A stretch of DNA of 53,565 bases, taken from positions 1 through 53,565 of the forward strand of contig DASYMJ010000109.1 of the NCBI GenBank assembly GCA_036009105.1, written 5' to 3'. The notes beneath the pieces were generated by a model that was given only the letters and a program-made list of their open reading frames with translations, did not search any database and was not told the origin of the DNA. The stretch comes from JAFAVZ01 sp036009105. GTDB lineage: Bacteria > Acidobacteriota > Thermoanaerobaculia > Gp7-AA8. The translations under genes and the position numbers were made by a program. This document shows, in pieces, positions 26,310 to 34,263 of the stretch (position 1 is the stretch's first letter; the number at the start of each line of letters is the position of its first letter).

Positions 26310-27164
26310 ATGCCGCCCACCGTCCACCTCATCGACGCCAGCCCGTATCTCTTCCGCGCGTTCTTCTCCGTGCCGCGCTCGGTGGCCGATGGGAAGGGGC
26401 GTCCCATCAATGCGGTCTACGGGTTCAGCGGCTTCCTCACCAAGTACCTGGCGGACCAGCGGCCGACGCACATCGCGGTCACGTTCGACCGGCACTTCAA
26501 CGGGAGCTTCCGCAACGAGTTCTACCCGCCCTACAAGGCGCATCGCGAGGCCTCGCCGCCGGAGCTCGACCGGCAGGTCGATCCGTGCGTGGCGCTGGCC
26601 GAGGCGCTGGGGATGGCCACGTTCATCGACGAGCGGTATGAGGCGGATGACCTCATCGCCACGATCATCCGGCAGACGGAAGCGAGCGGCGCGCACTTCG
26701 TGATCGTGACCACGGACAAGGACCTCGCGCAGCTCGTGTCCGAGACGGTGACGCTCGTCGATCCCGGCCGGGGGCTGCGCTTCGATGCGGCCGGCGTGGA
26801 GGCCAAGTTCGGCGTCCGCCCCGACCAGATCACCGACTACCTCGGCCTGGCCGGCGATGCCGTCGACAACATCCCCGGCGTGCGCGGCATCGGCCCCAAG
26901 ACCGCGGCGCAGCTGCTCAAGCGGCACGGCACGCTGGAGGGGGTGTTCGAGCACCGCGCGGCGAGCATCACCTCCGCCGCGCGCATCGATCCGGCGCTGG
27001 TGGCGAAGCTGAAGGAGGATGCGGCGATCGCCGGCCTCTCCAAGCGGCTGGCCACGGTCGCGGACGACGCGCCGATCGAAGTCACGGTCGACGCGCTGCG
27101 CTACCGCGGCCCCGAGGACGCTCGCGCGGCCAGCCGCGATTACCTGGCCACGTTGAAGAAGTAG
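26310..27164 (+). CDS. Stand-alone 5'-3' exonuclease (PolA-N/FEN-like)
   Basis: 284 residues, equivalent to the N-terminal nuclease domain of DNA polymerase I. Acidic metal ligands are in VHLIDASPYLFRA, VTFDRHFNGSFRNE, YEADDLIATI and VTTDKDLAQL. The helix-hairpin-helix is in GLAGDAVDNIPGVRGIGPKT. All ligands are present, so it should be active in flap or RNA-primer removal. Sits twenty bases after the restriction gene but returns to high-GC codon use, so it is likely ancestral chromosome beside the restriction island. Confidence 0.9.
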   Translation: MPPTVHLIDASPYLFRAFFSVPRSVADGKGRPINAVYGFSGFLTKYLADQRPTHIAVTFDRHFNGSFRNEFYPPYKAHREASPPELDRQVDPCVALAEALGMATFIDERYEADDLIATIIRQTEASGAHFVIVTTDKDLAQLVSETVTLVDPGRGLRFDAAGVEAKFGVRPDQITDYLGLAGDAVDNIPGVRGIGPKTAAQLLKRHGTLEGVFEHRAASITSAARIDPALVAKLKEDAAIAGLSKRLATVADDAPIEVTVDALRYRGPEDARAASRDYLATLKK

Positions 27165-27176
27165 CGAAGCCGGCGA

Positions 27177-27200
27177 GCGGCGCGCCAAAATGCGCGCCGC
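27177..27200. terminator. GC hairpin between convergent genes
   Basis: GCGGCGCGC (27177-27185) pairs with GCGCGCCGC (27192-27200) over CAAAAT. A second hairpin CCGCGGC/GCCGCGG follows within 20 bases. No T tract. Candidate bidirectional terminator between the exonuclease and DUF4142 genes. Confidence 0.5.
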
Positions 27201-27233
27201 GGCCTCTCTCGCCGCGGCGCGCGCCCGACAGCC

Positions 27234-27845
27234 CTACTTCAACTTCCCGCGGATGTCTTTGGCCATCTTCAGGTGGCCTTCGATCACCGGGAGGGTCGTA
27301 TCGACCCACTGTTTGAGGTCGGGATCGGTGACTTTGGATTGCGCCTCTTTGAACTCGCTGACGTCCTTCTCGTGGTCCTTGACCATCGCGTCCATGTACG
27401 CCTTGTCGAAGGCGCCGCCGGTCTTTTTGGCCAGGTCGTCCGCCGTCTTCTTGTGCTCCTCGGCCAGCTCGGCGGGGAGGGCGATGCCCTTGTTGGTGGC
27501 CCACGTCTTGAGCTGATCGTTGGCCTTGCCGTGGTCGGTGACCATCTGATTGCCGAAGTTCTTCACGTCCGCGTTGGTCGCCCGCTGCGCGGCGGTGCCG
27601 CCCAGGGTCACCTCGGCCATGCCGCCTTGCGCGGCCTTCATGGCGAACGTCTTTTCGTCGTCGGTGAGAGGGCTGACCGAGCCGCTGGAGGTGGCGGCGG
27701 AGGACGTGGTCGAGGTGGTGGTGGAGGTGTCGGTCATCGACACGCTGGTCATGGTGGTGTCCGTCGTATCGGCGGAGGTGTTCGTCTCCTTGTGGCAGGC
27801 GACGAGCGCGAACACGCAGAGCGCCAGGATGCAAAGTCTCTTCAT
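27234..27845 (-). CDS. DUF4142 lipoprotein
   Basis: 203 residues. Lipobox ALVAC at about residue 17, then a Thr/Ser-rich linker (TTMTSVSMTDTSTTTSTTSS) and a DUF4142 four-helix domain: FAMKAAQGGMAEVTLGGTAA, DVKNFGNQMVTDHGKANDQL, AELAEEHKKTADDLAKK and DKAYMDAMVKDHEKDVSEF. The domain is ferritin-like in fold and of unknown biochemical role. AAAGGAGCC lies nine bases before the start, one of the strongest ribosome sites in the window. Confidence 0.88.
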   Translation of the reverse strand: MKRLCILALCVFALVACHKETNTSADTTDTTMTSVSMTDTSTTTSTTSSAATSSGSVSPLTDDEKTFAMKAAQGGMAEVTLGGTAAQRATNADVKNFGNQMVTDHGKANDQLKTWATNKGIALPAELAEEHKKTADDLAKKTGGAFDKAYMDAMVKDHEKDVSEFKEAQSKVTDPDLKQWVDTTLPVIEGHLKMAKDIRGKLK

Positions 27846-27956
27846 ATTGCTCAGGCTCCTTTCCAGCGTGTTCGCTGCATGAAGTGGTCCAGAGCATGGT
27901 GATGGACTTACGTCCGCTGCAAACGGCAATGCGCCTTATCATCCGCCGCGGTTCCG

Positions 27957-30353
27957 ATGGCAACACACCCCATTCACCATCCGCCGGTCGCCCGCGACCG
28001 GGCGCCGGAGCTCGACGCGCTGGTGGCGGATGCCGCCGCCATCGCCGGCGTTCCGGTGGCCTACCTCGGTTTTCTGGAAGGCGGCGCGGAGTGGATCCGG
28101 GCCACGCGCGGCTGGAACCGGCCCTCGGTGCCGCTCGCGCAGTCGTTCGCCGCGCGCATCCGCGAGGCGCGCGACGTCGTGGTGATCGCCGACGCGACGC
28201 GGGACGCGCGTTTGGCCGACCACCCGCTCGTCACCGGCGCGCCCAACATCCGCTTCTATGCCGGCGCCCCGATCCTCGATCCGAACGGCAATTTCGCCGG
28301 CGCGCTCTCGGTGATGGACCGCGCGCCGCGCACGCTCAACGAAGGGCAGCTGGCCGGGCTTCGCGCGCTGGCGAAAGTGGTGATGCGCGAGCTGCGCGTG
28401 CGCGACCTGGAGGAAGCGGTGGCCGAGGCGGATGACCGCTTCCGCGACTTCTTCGAGCACACCGACGACCTGATCATGAGCATCGGTCCGGACGGCCGGC
28501 TGCTGCACGCCAACCAGGCCGTGGCCAACGCGTTGGGATATTCGCGCGAGGAGCTGGCCAGCGCGCCGCTGGTGCGGCTGATGGATGCCGAGGCGCGCGA
28601 CGGCTTCCGCGCCGCGTTCGCCGCGGCGTTCTCCACGCGCGAGGCGCAGCGCGTCGAGACCGTCTTCGTCACCTCCGGCGGGCGGCGCATCACGGTGGAA
28701 GGCTCGCTGCGGCCCCGCCTGGTGGACGGCCATCCCGTGCTCGCGCGGGTGACTTTCCGAGACATCACCGACCGCAAGGAGTTCGAGTCGGAGCTCGGCA
28801 ACGCGCGCGATGCGGCGCTGGAGGCGGCGCGGCTCAAGACGCAGTTCCTGACCAACGTCAGCCACGAGATCCGCACCCCGATGAACGGCATCGTGGGGAT
28901 GATCGACCTGCTCATGGCCTCGCCGCTCAGCGCCGAGCAGCAGGACTTCGCATACCAGGCGCGCGCCAACGCGGACCAGCTGCTGGCCATCGTCAACAAC
29001 ATCCTCTACGTCTCCCACGTGCAGGCGGGCAGCCTCGCCGCGGCGAACGTCGACTTCGACCTGTACCGCACGCTGCAACGGGTGGTCGAGGTGATGAAGA
29101 TCGCGGCGCTGGGCAAGGAGCTGGATGTCTCGTTCGTTTTCGATGAGCAGCTGCCGCCGATCTTTCGCGGCCACCAGGCGCGCATCCGCCAGGTGGTGAC
29201 GAACCTGATGGACAACGCGGTGAAGTTCACCGAAGAGGGGACGGTCGTGTTGCGGGTGCGGCTGCAGACGGAGACGGAGACCCATCGGGTGGTCCGCTTC
29301 GAGGTGCGGGACAGCGGGATCGGCATCGCCGAGGAAGACCGGCTGCTGCTCTTCGAGCGTTTCTCGCAGGTGGAGGCCACCAGCACGCGCCGCTTCGGCG
29401 GCATCGGCCTGGGGCTGGCCACGGCGCGGCAGCTGGTGGAGATGATGGGCGGGCTGATGGACGTCGACTCCACGCCGGGCGTCGGCTCCACCTTCTGGTT
29501 CACCATCCCCTTCCCCAAGCTGGTCTCCTCCCGCAAGCCGATCGGCTCGTCGGACCTGGAGTTCAAGGGCAAGCGCGTGCTGCTCTCCGATCCGCTGCCG
29601 ACCAGCCGGCGCATCGTGCATCACTACCTGGCCCTGACCTGGGAGATGCGGGTGGACGTGGCGGAGACGGAGAGCGAGGCGCTGGCCATGCTGCGCCGGG
29701 CGGCGGAGCTCGGCGATCCCTATCGCGTCGTGGTGGCGGATCTCGATGCGGCGGCGTTCCCGCGCGGCACGAGCTTCGTGCAGCTGGTGGCCAGCAACGG
29801 CCGGGTGAACGACGAGGCCATGCGCGAGGCCGGCGTCGCGGCGTACGTGATGAAGCCGGTGGGGCAGGGGGAGCTGTTCGATGCGATGACCGTCGCGCTG
29901 GCGGGCGACGCGCTGCCGCTGGCGCGCGCCGCGGGGCAGCCGTACGACTCGCGCATGCCGCCGCCGCCCGTGCCGCTGGAGAAGCGCAAGTCGATCCGCG
30001 TGCTGCTGGCCGAGGACAACTTCCTGAACCGCAAGCTGACGCTGAGTCAGCTGGAGAAGCTCGGCTATCCGGTGGACTCGGTGGCGAACGGGAAGGAAGC
30101 GCTCGAGGCGCTGCAGAAGCGCGACTACGAGATCATCCTGATGGACTGCCAGATGCCGGTCCTGGACGGCTACCAGGCCACGATGGACATCCGCCGCTCG
30201 GAAGCGGTCCGGCATCGCATCATCGCCATGACGGCGAACGCGCTGGAAGGCGACCGGGAGAAGTGCCTCGCCGCGGGGATGGACGACTACCTGGCCAAGC
30301 CGACGAAGGCGGATGAGCTGGAGACGGCGCTGGCGCGGTATTTCGCCGTTTAG
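27957..30353 (+). CDS. Hybrid histidine kinase (GAF-PAS-HK-REC)
   Basis: 798 residues. A GAF domain (about 15-145) is followed by PAS (155-280: FRDFFEHTDDLIMSIGPDGR), HisKA (FLTNVSHEIRTPMNGIVGMI, phospho-acceptor His303) and the ATPase (NLMDNAVKFTEE, DSGIGIAEED, GGIGLGLA). A truncated receiver-like segment (RVLLSDPLPTSRRIV, VVVADLDAA, AYVMKPVGQG) precedes a canonical receiver (VLLAEDNFLNRKL, Asp730 in IILMDCQMPVLDG, Lys in LAKPTKADEL). No membrane segment is seen, so sensing is cytoplasmic. No cognate response regulator is adjacent. Its stop overlaps that of the converging aminotransferase by three to four bases. Confidence 0.93.
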   Translation: MATHPIHHPPVARDRAPELDALVADAAAIAGVPVAYLGFLEGGAEWIRATRGWNRPSVPLAQSFAARIREARDVVVIADATRDARLADHPLVTGAPNIRFYAGAPILDPNGNFAGALSVMDRAPRTLNEGQLAGLRALAKVVMRELRVRDLEEAVAEADDRFRDFFEHTDDLIMSIGPDGRLLHANQAVANALGYSREELASAPLVRLMDAEARDGFRAAFAAAFSTREAQRVETVFVTSGGRRITVEGSLRPRLVDGHPVLARVTFRDITDRKEFESELGNARDAALEAARLKTQFLTNVSHEIRTPMNGIVGMIDLLMASPLSAEQQDFAYQARANADQLLAIVNNILYVSHVQAGSLAAANVDFDLYRTLQRVVEVMKIAALGKELDVSFVFDEQLPPIFRGHQARIRQVVTNLMDNAVKFTEEGTVVLRVRLQTETETHRVVRFEVRDSGIGIAEEDRLLLFERFSQVEATSTRRFGGIGLGLATARQLVEMMGGLMDVDSTPGVGSTFWFTIPFPKLVSSRKPIGSSDLEFKGKRVLLSDPLPTSRRIVHHYLALTWEMRVDVAETESEALAMLRRAAELGDPYRVVVADLDAAAFPRGTSFVQLVASNGRVNDEAMREAGVAAYVMKPVGQGELFDAMTVALAGDALPLARAAGQPYDSRMPPPPVPLEKRKSIRVLLAEDNFLNRKLTLSQLEKLGYPVDSVANGKEALEALQKRDYEIILMDCQMPVLDGYQATMDIRRSEAVRHRIIAMTANALEGDREKCLAAGMDDYLAKPTKADELETALARYFAV

Positions 30354-31489
30354 CGCTCGGCGAGCGCGTCGGCCAGCTTCTCGTAGTCCTCCATGGTGTT
30401 GTACAGCTGCGCCGATACGCGGAGCAGGCGTCCCGGCCAGGGCATGACCGGCACTTCGATGTCGTGCTCGAAGAAGAGGCGGTCCTGCAGCGCCTGGCCG
30501 TCGCCCTCGCCGGGCAGGGGGATGGCGGCCATCGAGCCGAGCATCTCGTCCGGCGCCGGCCGGGCGATGCCGAGGCGCTGGCAGAGCAGGTCGCGGGCGC
30601 GCAACGCGAGGTCGCGGTTGCGGCGCATGATCTCCGGCCACCCGCCCTCCACCAGCGACTCCATCACCCGCAAAGCCTCGGGCACGCAGAGCCAGGCGGT
30701 GGGATCCATCGTGCCGGTCCAGTCGAACTCGAGGTGGAAGCGGCTGCGGTCTTTGCGGGTGGCATTGGCGCCGTGGCTGATGACAGAAGGGTGCAGGCCG
30801 AGGCGGCGGTTGTCGCGGACGTAGAGGAAGCCGGCGCCCTTCGGCGCGCAGACCCATTTGTGCAGGTTGCCGGCGTAGTACGCGGCGCCGATGGCGCGCA
30901 GGTCGAGCGGCAGCATGCCCGGCGCATGCGCCCCATCGACGAGCACATCCACCCCCCTCGCCTGCACCGCCGATACGATGCCTGCGGCGGGGAAGACGAG
31001 CGCCGTCTGGCTGGTCACGTGGTCGATGAGGACGAGGCGGGTGCGCGGGGTGAGCGCGGCGAGGATGCGCTCCGTGATCTCGTCCGGCGAGGCGATGGGG
31101 AAGGGGATGGGGACGACGATGACCGCGGCGCCGGCGAGGCCGGCCACGTAGTCGATCGTGTTGCGGCAGGCGTTGTACTCGTGCGAGGTGACCACCAGCT
31201 CGTCGAGCTTGTCGAGGTCGAGCGAGCGGAGGACGGCGTTGACGCCGGCGGTGGCGTTGCCGGAGAAGGCGAGGCCCGCTTCGTCGGCGCCGAGGAAGGC
31301 GGCGAGCGTGCGGCGCGCTTCGTCGAGGAGCGGCTCGAGCTCGCGGTTCATGAAGCGCACCGGCTCGCGCTCCAGTTGCGTGCGCAGCTCGGCCTGGCGG
31401 GCCAGCACCGCGATCGGCGTCGCGCCGTACGAGCCGTGGTTCAGGAACGTGACGGCGGGGTCAAGGAGCCAATGTTTTTTCAATTCCAT
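30350..31489 (-). CDS. PLP aminotransferase class V (isopenicillin-N-epimerase-like)
   Basis: 379 residues. The PLP lysine is in AGNLHKWVCAPKGAGFLY, preceded by VLVDGAHAPGMLPLDL (Asp binding the pyridine N) and VTSHEYNACRNTI. The opening MELKKHWLLDPAVTFLNHGS and GSYGATP are typical of the isopenicillin N epimerase-like subgroup, which also contains cysteine desulfurase-like and ergothioneine lyase enzymes, so the substrate stays open. The ATG at 31489 lies inside the end of the upstream aminotransferase gene (29-base overlap), pointing to a shared transcript. Confidence 0.87.
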   Translation of the reverse strand: MELKKHWLLDPAVTFLNHGSYGATPIAVLARQAELRTQLEREPVRFMNRELEPLLDEARRTLAAFLGADEAGLAFSGNATAGVNAVLRSLDLDKLDELVVTSHEYNACRNTIDYVAGLAGAAVIVVPIPFPIASPDEITERILAALTPRTRLVLIDHVTSQTALVFPAAGIVSAVQARGVDVLVDGAHAPGMLPLDLRAIGAAYYAGNLHKWVCAPKGAGFLYVRDNRRLGLHPSVISHGANATRKDRSRFHLEFDWTGTMDPTAWLCVPEALRVMESLVEGGWPEIMRRNRDLALRARDLLCQRLGIARPAPDEMLGSMAAIPLPGEGDGQALQDRLFFEHDIEVPVMPWPGRLLRVSAQLYNTMEDYEKLADALAER

Positions 31490-32558
31490 CGCTGAAGGTC
31501 GCGGGCGGCGTGAGGAGCGAGACGACCAAGTATCCGTCGGACGGGAAGTCGAAGAAATAGCCGGGATGGACGAGGACGCCGTGCCGCTCCAGCAGCTGGA
31601 GGGCAAAGTCCTCGTCGCTTTGCGTGGCCGGGATGCGGATCACGGCCGACCAGCCGCCTTCCACCGGGAGCAGCTGGTAGTCGTTGCGCCGCTTCACGGC
31701 TTCCTGCAGATACGCGAGGTTGGCGCGGATGCGCTCCCGGATGCGGTCGCGGATGGTGGCGCCGAGGCGCAACAGCTCCGGCAGCGCGACCTGGACGGGA
31801 GTGGCGACGGAGAGGAAGTTGTCGGCGATCAGCTCCAGCGCCTCGATGGCTTCTCTTTTCAAGTACGGCGGCCCGCCGACGCGGATCCAGCCGAGTTTGT
31901 AGTGGGGGAGGCCGGCCGATTTCGACAGGCCGCCCAACGCGAAGGAAAGGACATCATCCCGGACCAGGGATGGCGCCGGCTCGGTGAAAAAGTAGTCGCG
32001 AAAGACCTCGTCGCTGATGAGCGGCAGGCCGTGCGCGGCGAGCGCGTCCTGTTCGGCAGCAGTGACGAACGAGCCGGTGGGATTGTTCGGGTTGACCACC
32101 ACGATGGCGCGCGCGGTGGCGTCGAGCGGCACGTCGGTGAGCTCCCAGCGGCGGTGGAGCTCGAGCGGGAAATGCCTCAGCGTCACGAGCTCCAGCGAGG
32201 CGAGGTGCTCGAGCAGTGGATAGGACGGCGTCGCGGTGAGGATTGCGTCGCCCGGATCGGTGAGCAGCTTGAAGAGGAAGGAGTAGGCCTCGCTGGTGGA
32301 GGCGGTGATCACGACGTCTTCGCCGCTGCAGCCGAGGTGTTGGGCGACCGTTTCGCGGGCGGAGCGGAGGCCGAGCGGCTCGGGATCGTATCTGGCGCGG
32401 GAGGCGCGCGACAGCGCTTCCGCGAGCTCATCATCCGGATAGGCGATGTCCGCGCGGGTGGGGTTCGATTCGGTCAGGTCGAGGAGCGGCAACCGTTGGG
32501 CGCGGGCCAGGGTGAGGCGGTTGGGCGGTGCGCTCCAGTGGGCGCGTTTGGAAAACAA
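31461..32558 (-). CDS. Pyridoxal-phosphate aminotransferase, class I/II
   Basis: 365 residues. Signature blocks are DLTESNPTRADIAYPD, VVNPNNPTGSFV, LPLISDEVFRDYFF and SFALGGLSKSAGLPHYKLGW, the latter with the PLP-binding Lys. The final small domain (GGWSAVIRIPATQSDEDF, VLVHPGYFFDFPSDGYLVVS) is complete. The protein is shorter at the N-terminus than aspartate aminotransferase, fitting the alanine/MalY-like subgroup; the substrate cannot be named. Transcribed with the class V enzyme, four bases downstream of the PA2778-like gene. Confidence 0.87.
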   Translation of the reverse strand: MFSKRAHWSAPPNRLTLARAQRLPLLDLTESNPTRADIAYPDDELAEALSRASRARYDPEPLGLRSARETVAQHLGCSGEDVVITASTSEAYSFLFKLLTDPGDAILTATPSYPLLEHLASLELVTLRHFPLELHRRWELTDVPLDATARAIVVVNPNNPTGSFVTAAEQDALAAHGLPLISDEVFRDYFFTEPAPSLVRDDVLSFALGGLSKSAGLPHYKLGWIRVGGPPYLKREAIEALELIADNFLSVATPVQVALPELLRLGATIRDRIRERIRANLAYLQEAVKRRNDYQLLPVEGGWSAVIRIPATQSDEDFALQLLERHGVLVHPGYFFDFPSDGYLVVSLLTPPATFSDGIEKTLAP

Positions 32559-32562
32559 CGCC

Positions 32563-33633
32563 CTAAGAATGGCAGCTCTGGCGCGTCTCCGCCAGCCCCT
32601 TCTCCAGGTCGCTGCGGGCCTGGGCGCGGGTGGCAGGAACCGACTCGATGGCCTCGCGGAACGTGGCCGCCGCCTCTTCGCAGGAGCCTTTCGCGGCCAG
32701 GATGCGGGCCAGCGTGTCGAGCATGAGGTACGAATCCGGCCCCGGGATGGAAGCCGCGCGCCGGGCGAGCGTCTCCGCCTCGGGCAGGCGCTTCTGCGTG
32801 AAGAGCAGCCAGGCGAGATTGTTCAGCGTGTCGCGCGAGGAGTCATCGAGGGCCAGCGCCTTGCGGAATGCTTCCTCGGCGGCCTGGTAGCTGCCGAGCT
32901 GCGATTCCGCGTTGCCGAGGTTCGTCCAGGCGACGACGTTGTCGGGGTGGCGGAGGAGGACCACGCGGTAGCGCTCCGCGGCGTCGGCGTACTTGCCTTC
33001 GTCTTCCAGCGCGACGGCGGTGCGGAGGAGATTGGCCGGGTCCGGATCGGGCTTGATGAAGAGCGCTGCATGGCCGCCGCCCTTCCACGGCCTGGCCAGG
33101 CGGTCGAAGGTGACCCAGCGCGCCTTGCCGTCGCCGAACTGGGTGCGGATCAGGTTGCGCTGGGGGTCGATGCCGTCCGCGACCACGAAGTGGAAGAAGT
33201 CGTACTCGTGGCCGGGGGAGTCGACCACCTGCAGCATGAGGATGACCGGCCTGCCTTCGCGCAATTCGGCGGCCACGCTTTCCGGCGTGCCGGTGACGAG
33301 CCGCGCCTCGAAGCCGCGCTGGCGGGCGGCGAGGACGAGGTCGATGGACATCACGCCGCCGCGCGTCTTGGGGAGCTTCGCGTCCCACTGGGCCATGGTC
33401 AGCGGATCGCCGTAGTGCTGCAGGACGGTGGAGAGGGAGGCGGGGCCGCACGACTCGATGCCCCACTTCTGCATCGGCATGTTGGGGATGACGGTGGCCG
33501 CGGGGCTGACCCGCTGGGAGCGGGGCGTCCAGGTGACGCAGGAGGCGAGCAGCAGCGAGCAGCTCGCGGCAAAAATGAATCGGGCGAGTGTCACACTCGC
33601 CCGATTCTGCCGTACGGCGCCGGGAAGATGCAT
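32563..33633 (-). CDS. PA2778-type C39-like cysteine peptidase with TPR repeats
   Basis: 356 residues. A lipobox LLLASC near residue 32 suggests lipid anchoring. The peptidase C39-like core follows: MQKWGIESCGPASLSTVLQH (catalytic Cys), GRPVILMLQVVD and EYDFFHFVVADGID (His), ending with LARPWKGGGHAALFIKPDP. From about residue 215 come TPR units (YADAAERYRVVLLRHPDN, YQAAEEAFRKALALDDSS, AAATFREAIESV). This is the PA2778 arrangement. Its ATG shares one base with the stop of the PA2779-like gene (TGATG), a known gene pair; the natural substrate is not established, and the neighbour may be it. Confidence 0.85.
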   Translation of the reverse strand: MHLPGAVRQNRASVTLARFIFAASCSLLLASCVTWTPRSQRVSPAATVIPNMPMQKWGIESCGPASLSTVLQHYGDPLTMAQWDAKLPKTRGGVMSIDLVLAARQRGFEARLVTGTPESVAAELREGRPVILMLQVVDSPGHEYDFFHFVVADGIDPQRNLIRTQFGDGKARWVTFDRLARPWKGGGHAALFIKPDPDPANLLRTAVALEDEGKYADAAERYRVVLLRHPDNVVAWTNLGNAESQLGSYQAAEEAFRKALALDDSSRDTLNNLAWLLFTQKRLPEAETLARRAASIPGPDSYLMLDTLARILAAKGSCEEAAATFREAIESVPATRAQARSDLEKGLAETRQSCHS

Positions 33634-33992
33634 CAACTGAGGGCGACGACCAGGATGAGCGCGGCGAGGGCGCCGACGCCGATCCAGATCCACTCCTGCT
33701 TGGTCAGGCCGGCGGCCTGAAGCTGATCGAGATTCTGGGCCAGCTGATGCAGGTCCTGCGACGACATCTGCGCGACGCGCTCGTTCACCTGCTCCTGCGT
33801 GAACCCGTGCGCGGCGAGCACTTTCGCCACTTCCTCGTTCCCGGCGACGTCGCGCACGAGCGCGATATCGGCAGCACGGGAATCGAGGCTCTGATTCGCC
33901 GCGGTCTTCGACGGAACCGGTCCGGCGAAGGCGGGAATCGCGGCAAAAGCAACAAGGAAGAGAACCAGGAACAACGACTTGGAAAGACGCAT
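33633..33992 (-). CDS. PA2779-like small exported protein
   Basis: 119 residues. A signal peptide (KSLFLVLFLVAFAAIPAFAG) is followed by a helical segment DIALVRDVAGNEEVAKVLAA, FTQEQVNERVAQMSSQDLHQ and a C-terminal membrane helix (WIGVGALAALILVVALS). The middle is the PA2779 domain. AAAGGAGG lies about ten bases before the start. The next gene, PA2778-like peptidase, starts within its stop codon, so the two should be made together. Suggested but unproven: the C39-like partner processes this or a related peptide. Confidence 0.85.
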   Translation of the reverse strand: MRLSKSLFLVLFLVAFAAIPAFAGPVPSKTAANQSLDSRAADIALVRDVAGNEEVAKVLAAHGFTQEQVNERVAQMSSQDLHQLAQNLDQLQAAGLTKQEWIWIGVGALAALILVVALS

Positions 33993-34180
33993 GGACAGCA
34001 AACCTCCTTTTCGTTCATCCCGGCGCGTCATTGGGTTGACGGCCTGTGATGGTGCAGCGGAGCAAAACGCGGACCACCGCCGGCCACCGCCGGCCACGGG
34101 CCGGCCACGGGCCGGTGCGTTGGTTGGCATAGCCCGTCCGGACGTGAGGCTGCTTCGTGGGAGCGGCGGCGTGCGCCGCG

Positions 34181-34223
34181 TTCTCCTGATCGCTGCTCGC
34201 TGACCGCCGATCGCTGACCGCTC
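34181..34223. repeat. Inverted-repeat family B, half copy
   Basis: TTCTCCTGATCGCTGCTCGC continuing as TGACCGCCGATCGCTGACCG is the right arm of the family B repeat at 3748, again in 7-bp units. The partner arm is not present within 60 bases. GCGGCGTGCGCCGCG just upstream resembles the loop of the 3748 copy. It lies 40 bases before the Rel gene, in a gap that also holds a CCGGCCAC tandem repeat (34079-34115). Confidence 0.6.
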
Positions 34224-34263
34224 GGAAGACTGCTACGATGGCCGGCTGTTTCAGCGAGAGCCC

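Noticed and set aside
27842..27956. A tRNA or small RNA between DUF4142 and the kinase
   Set aside because: No cloverleaf or acceptor-stem pairing could be drawn; the gap holds only ribosome sites and possible promoters.
34079..34115. A short CCGGCCAC tandem repeat as a possible CRISPR-like array
   Set aside because: Units are 8-12 bases with no spacers of constant length; it is a simple tandem repeat.
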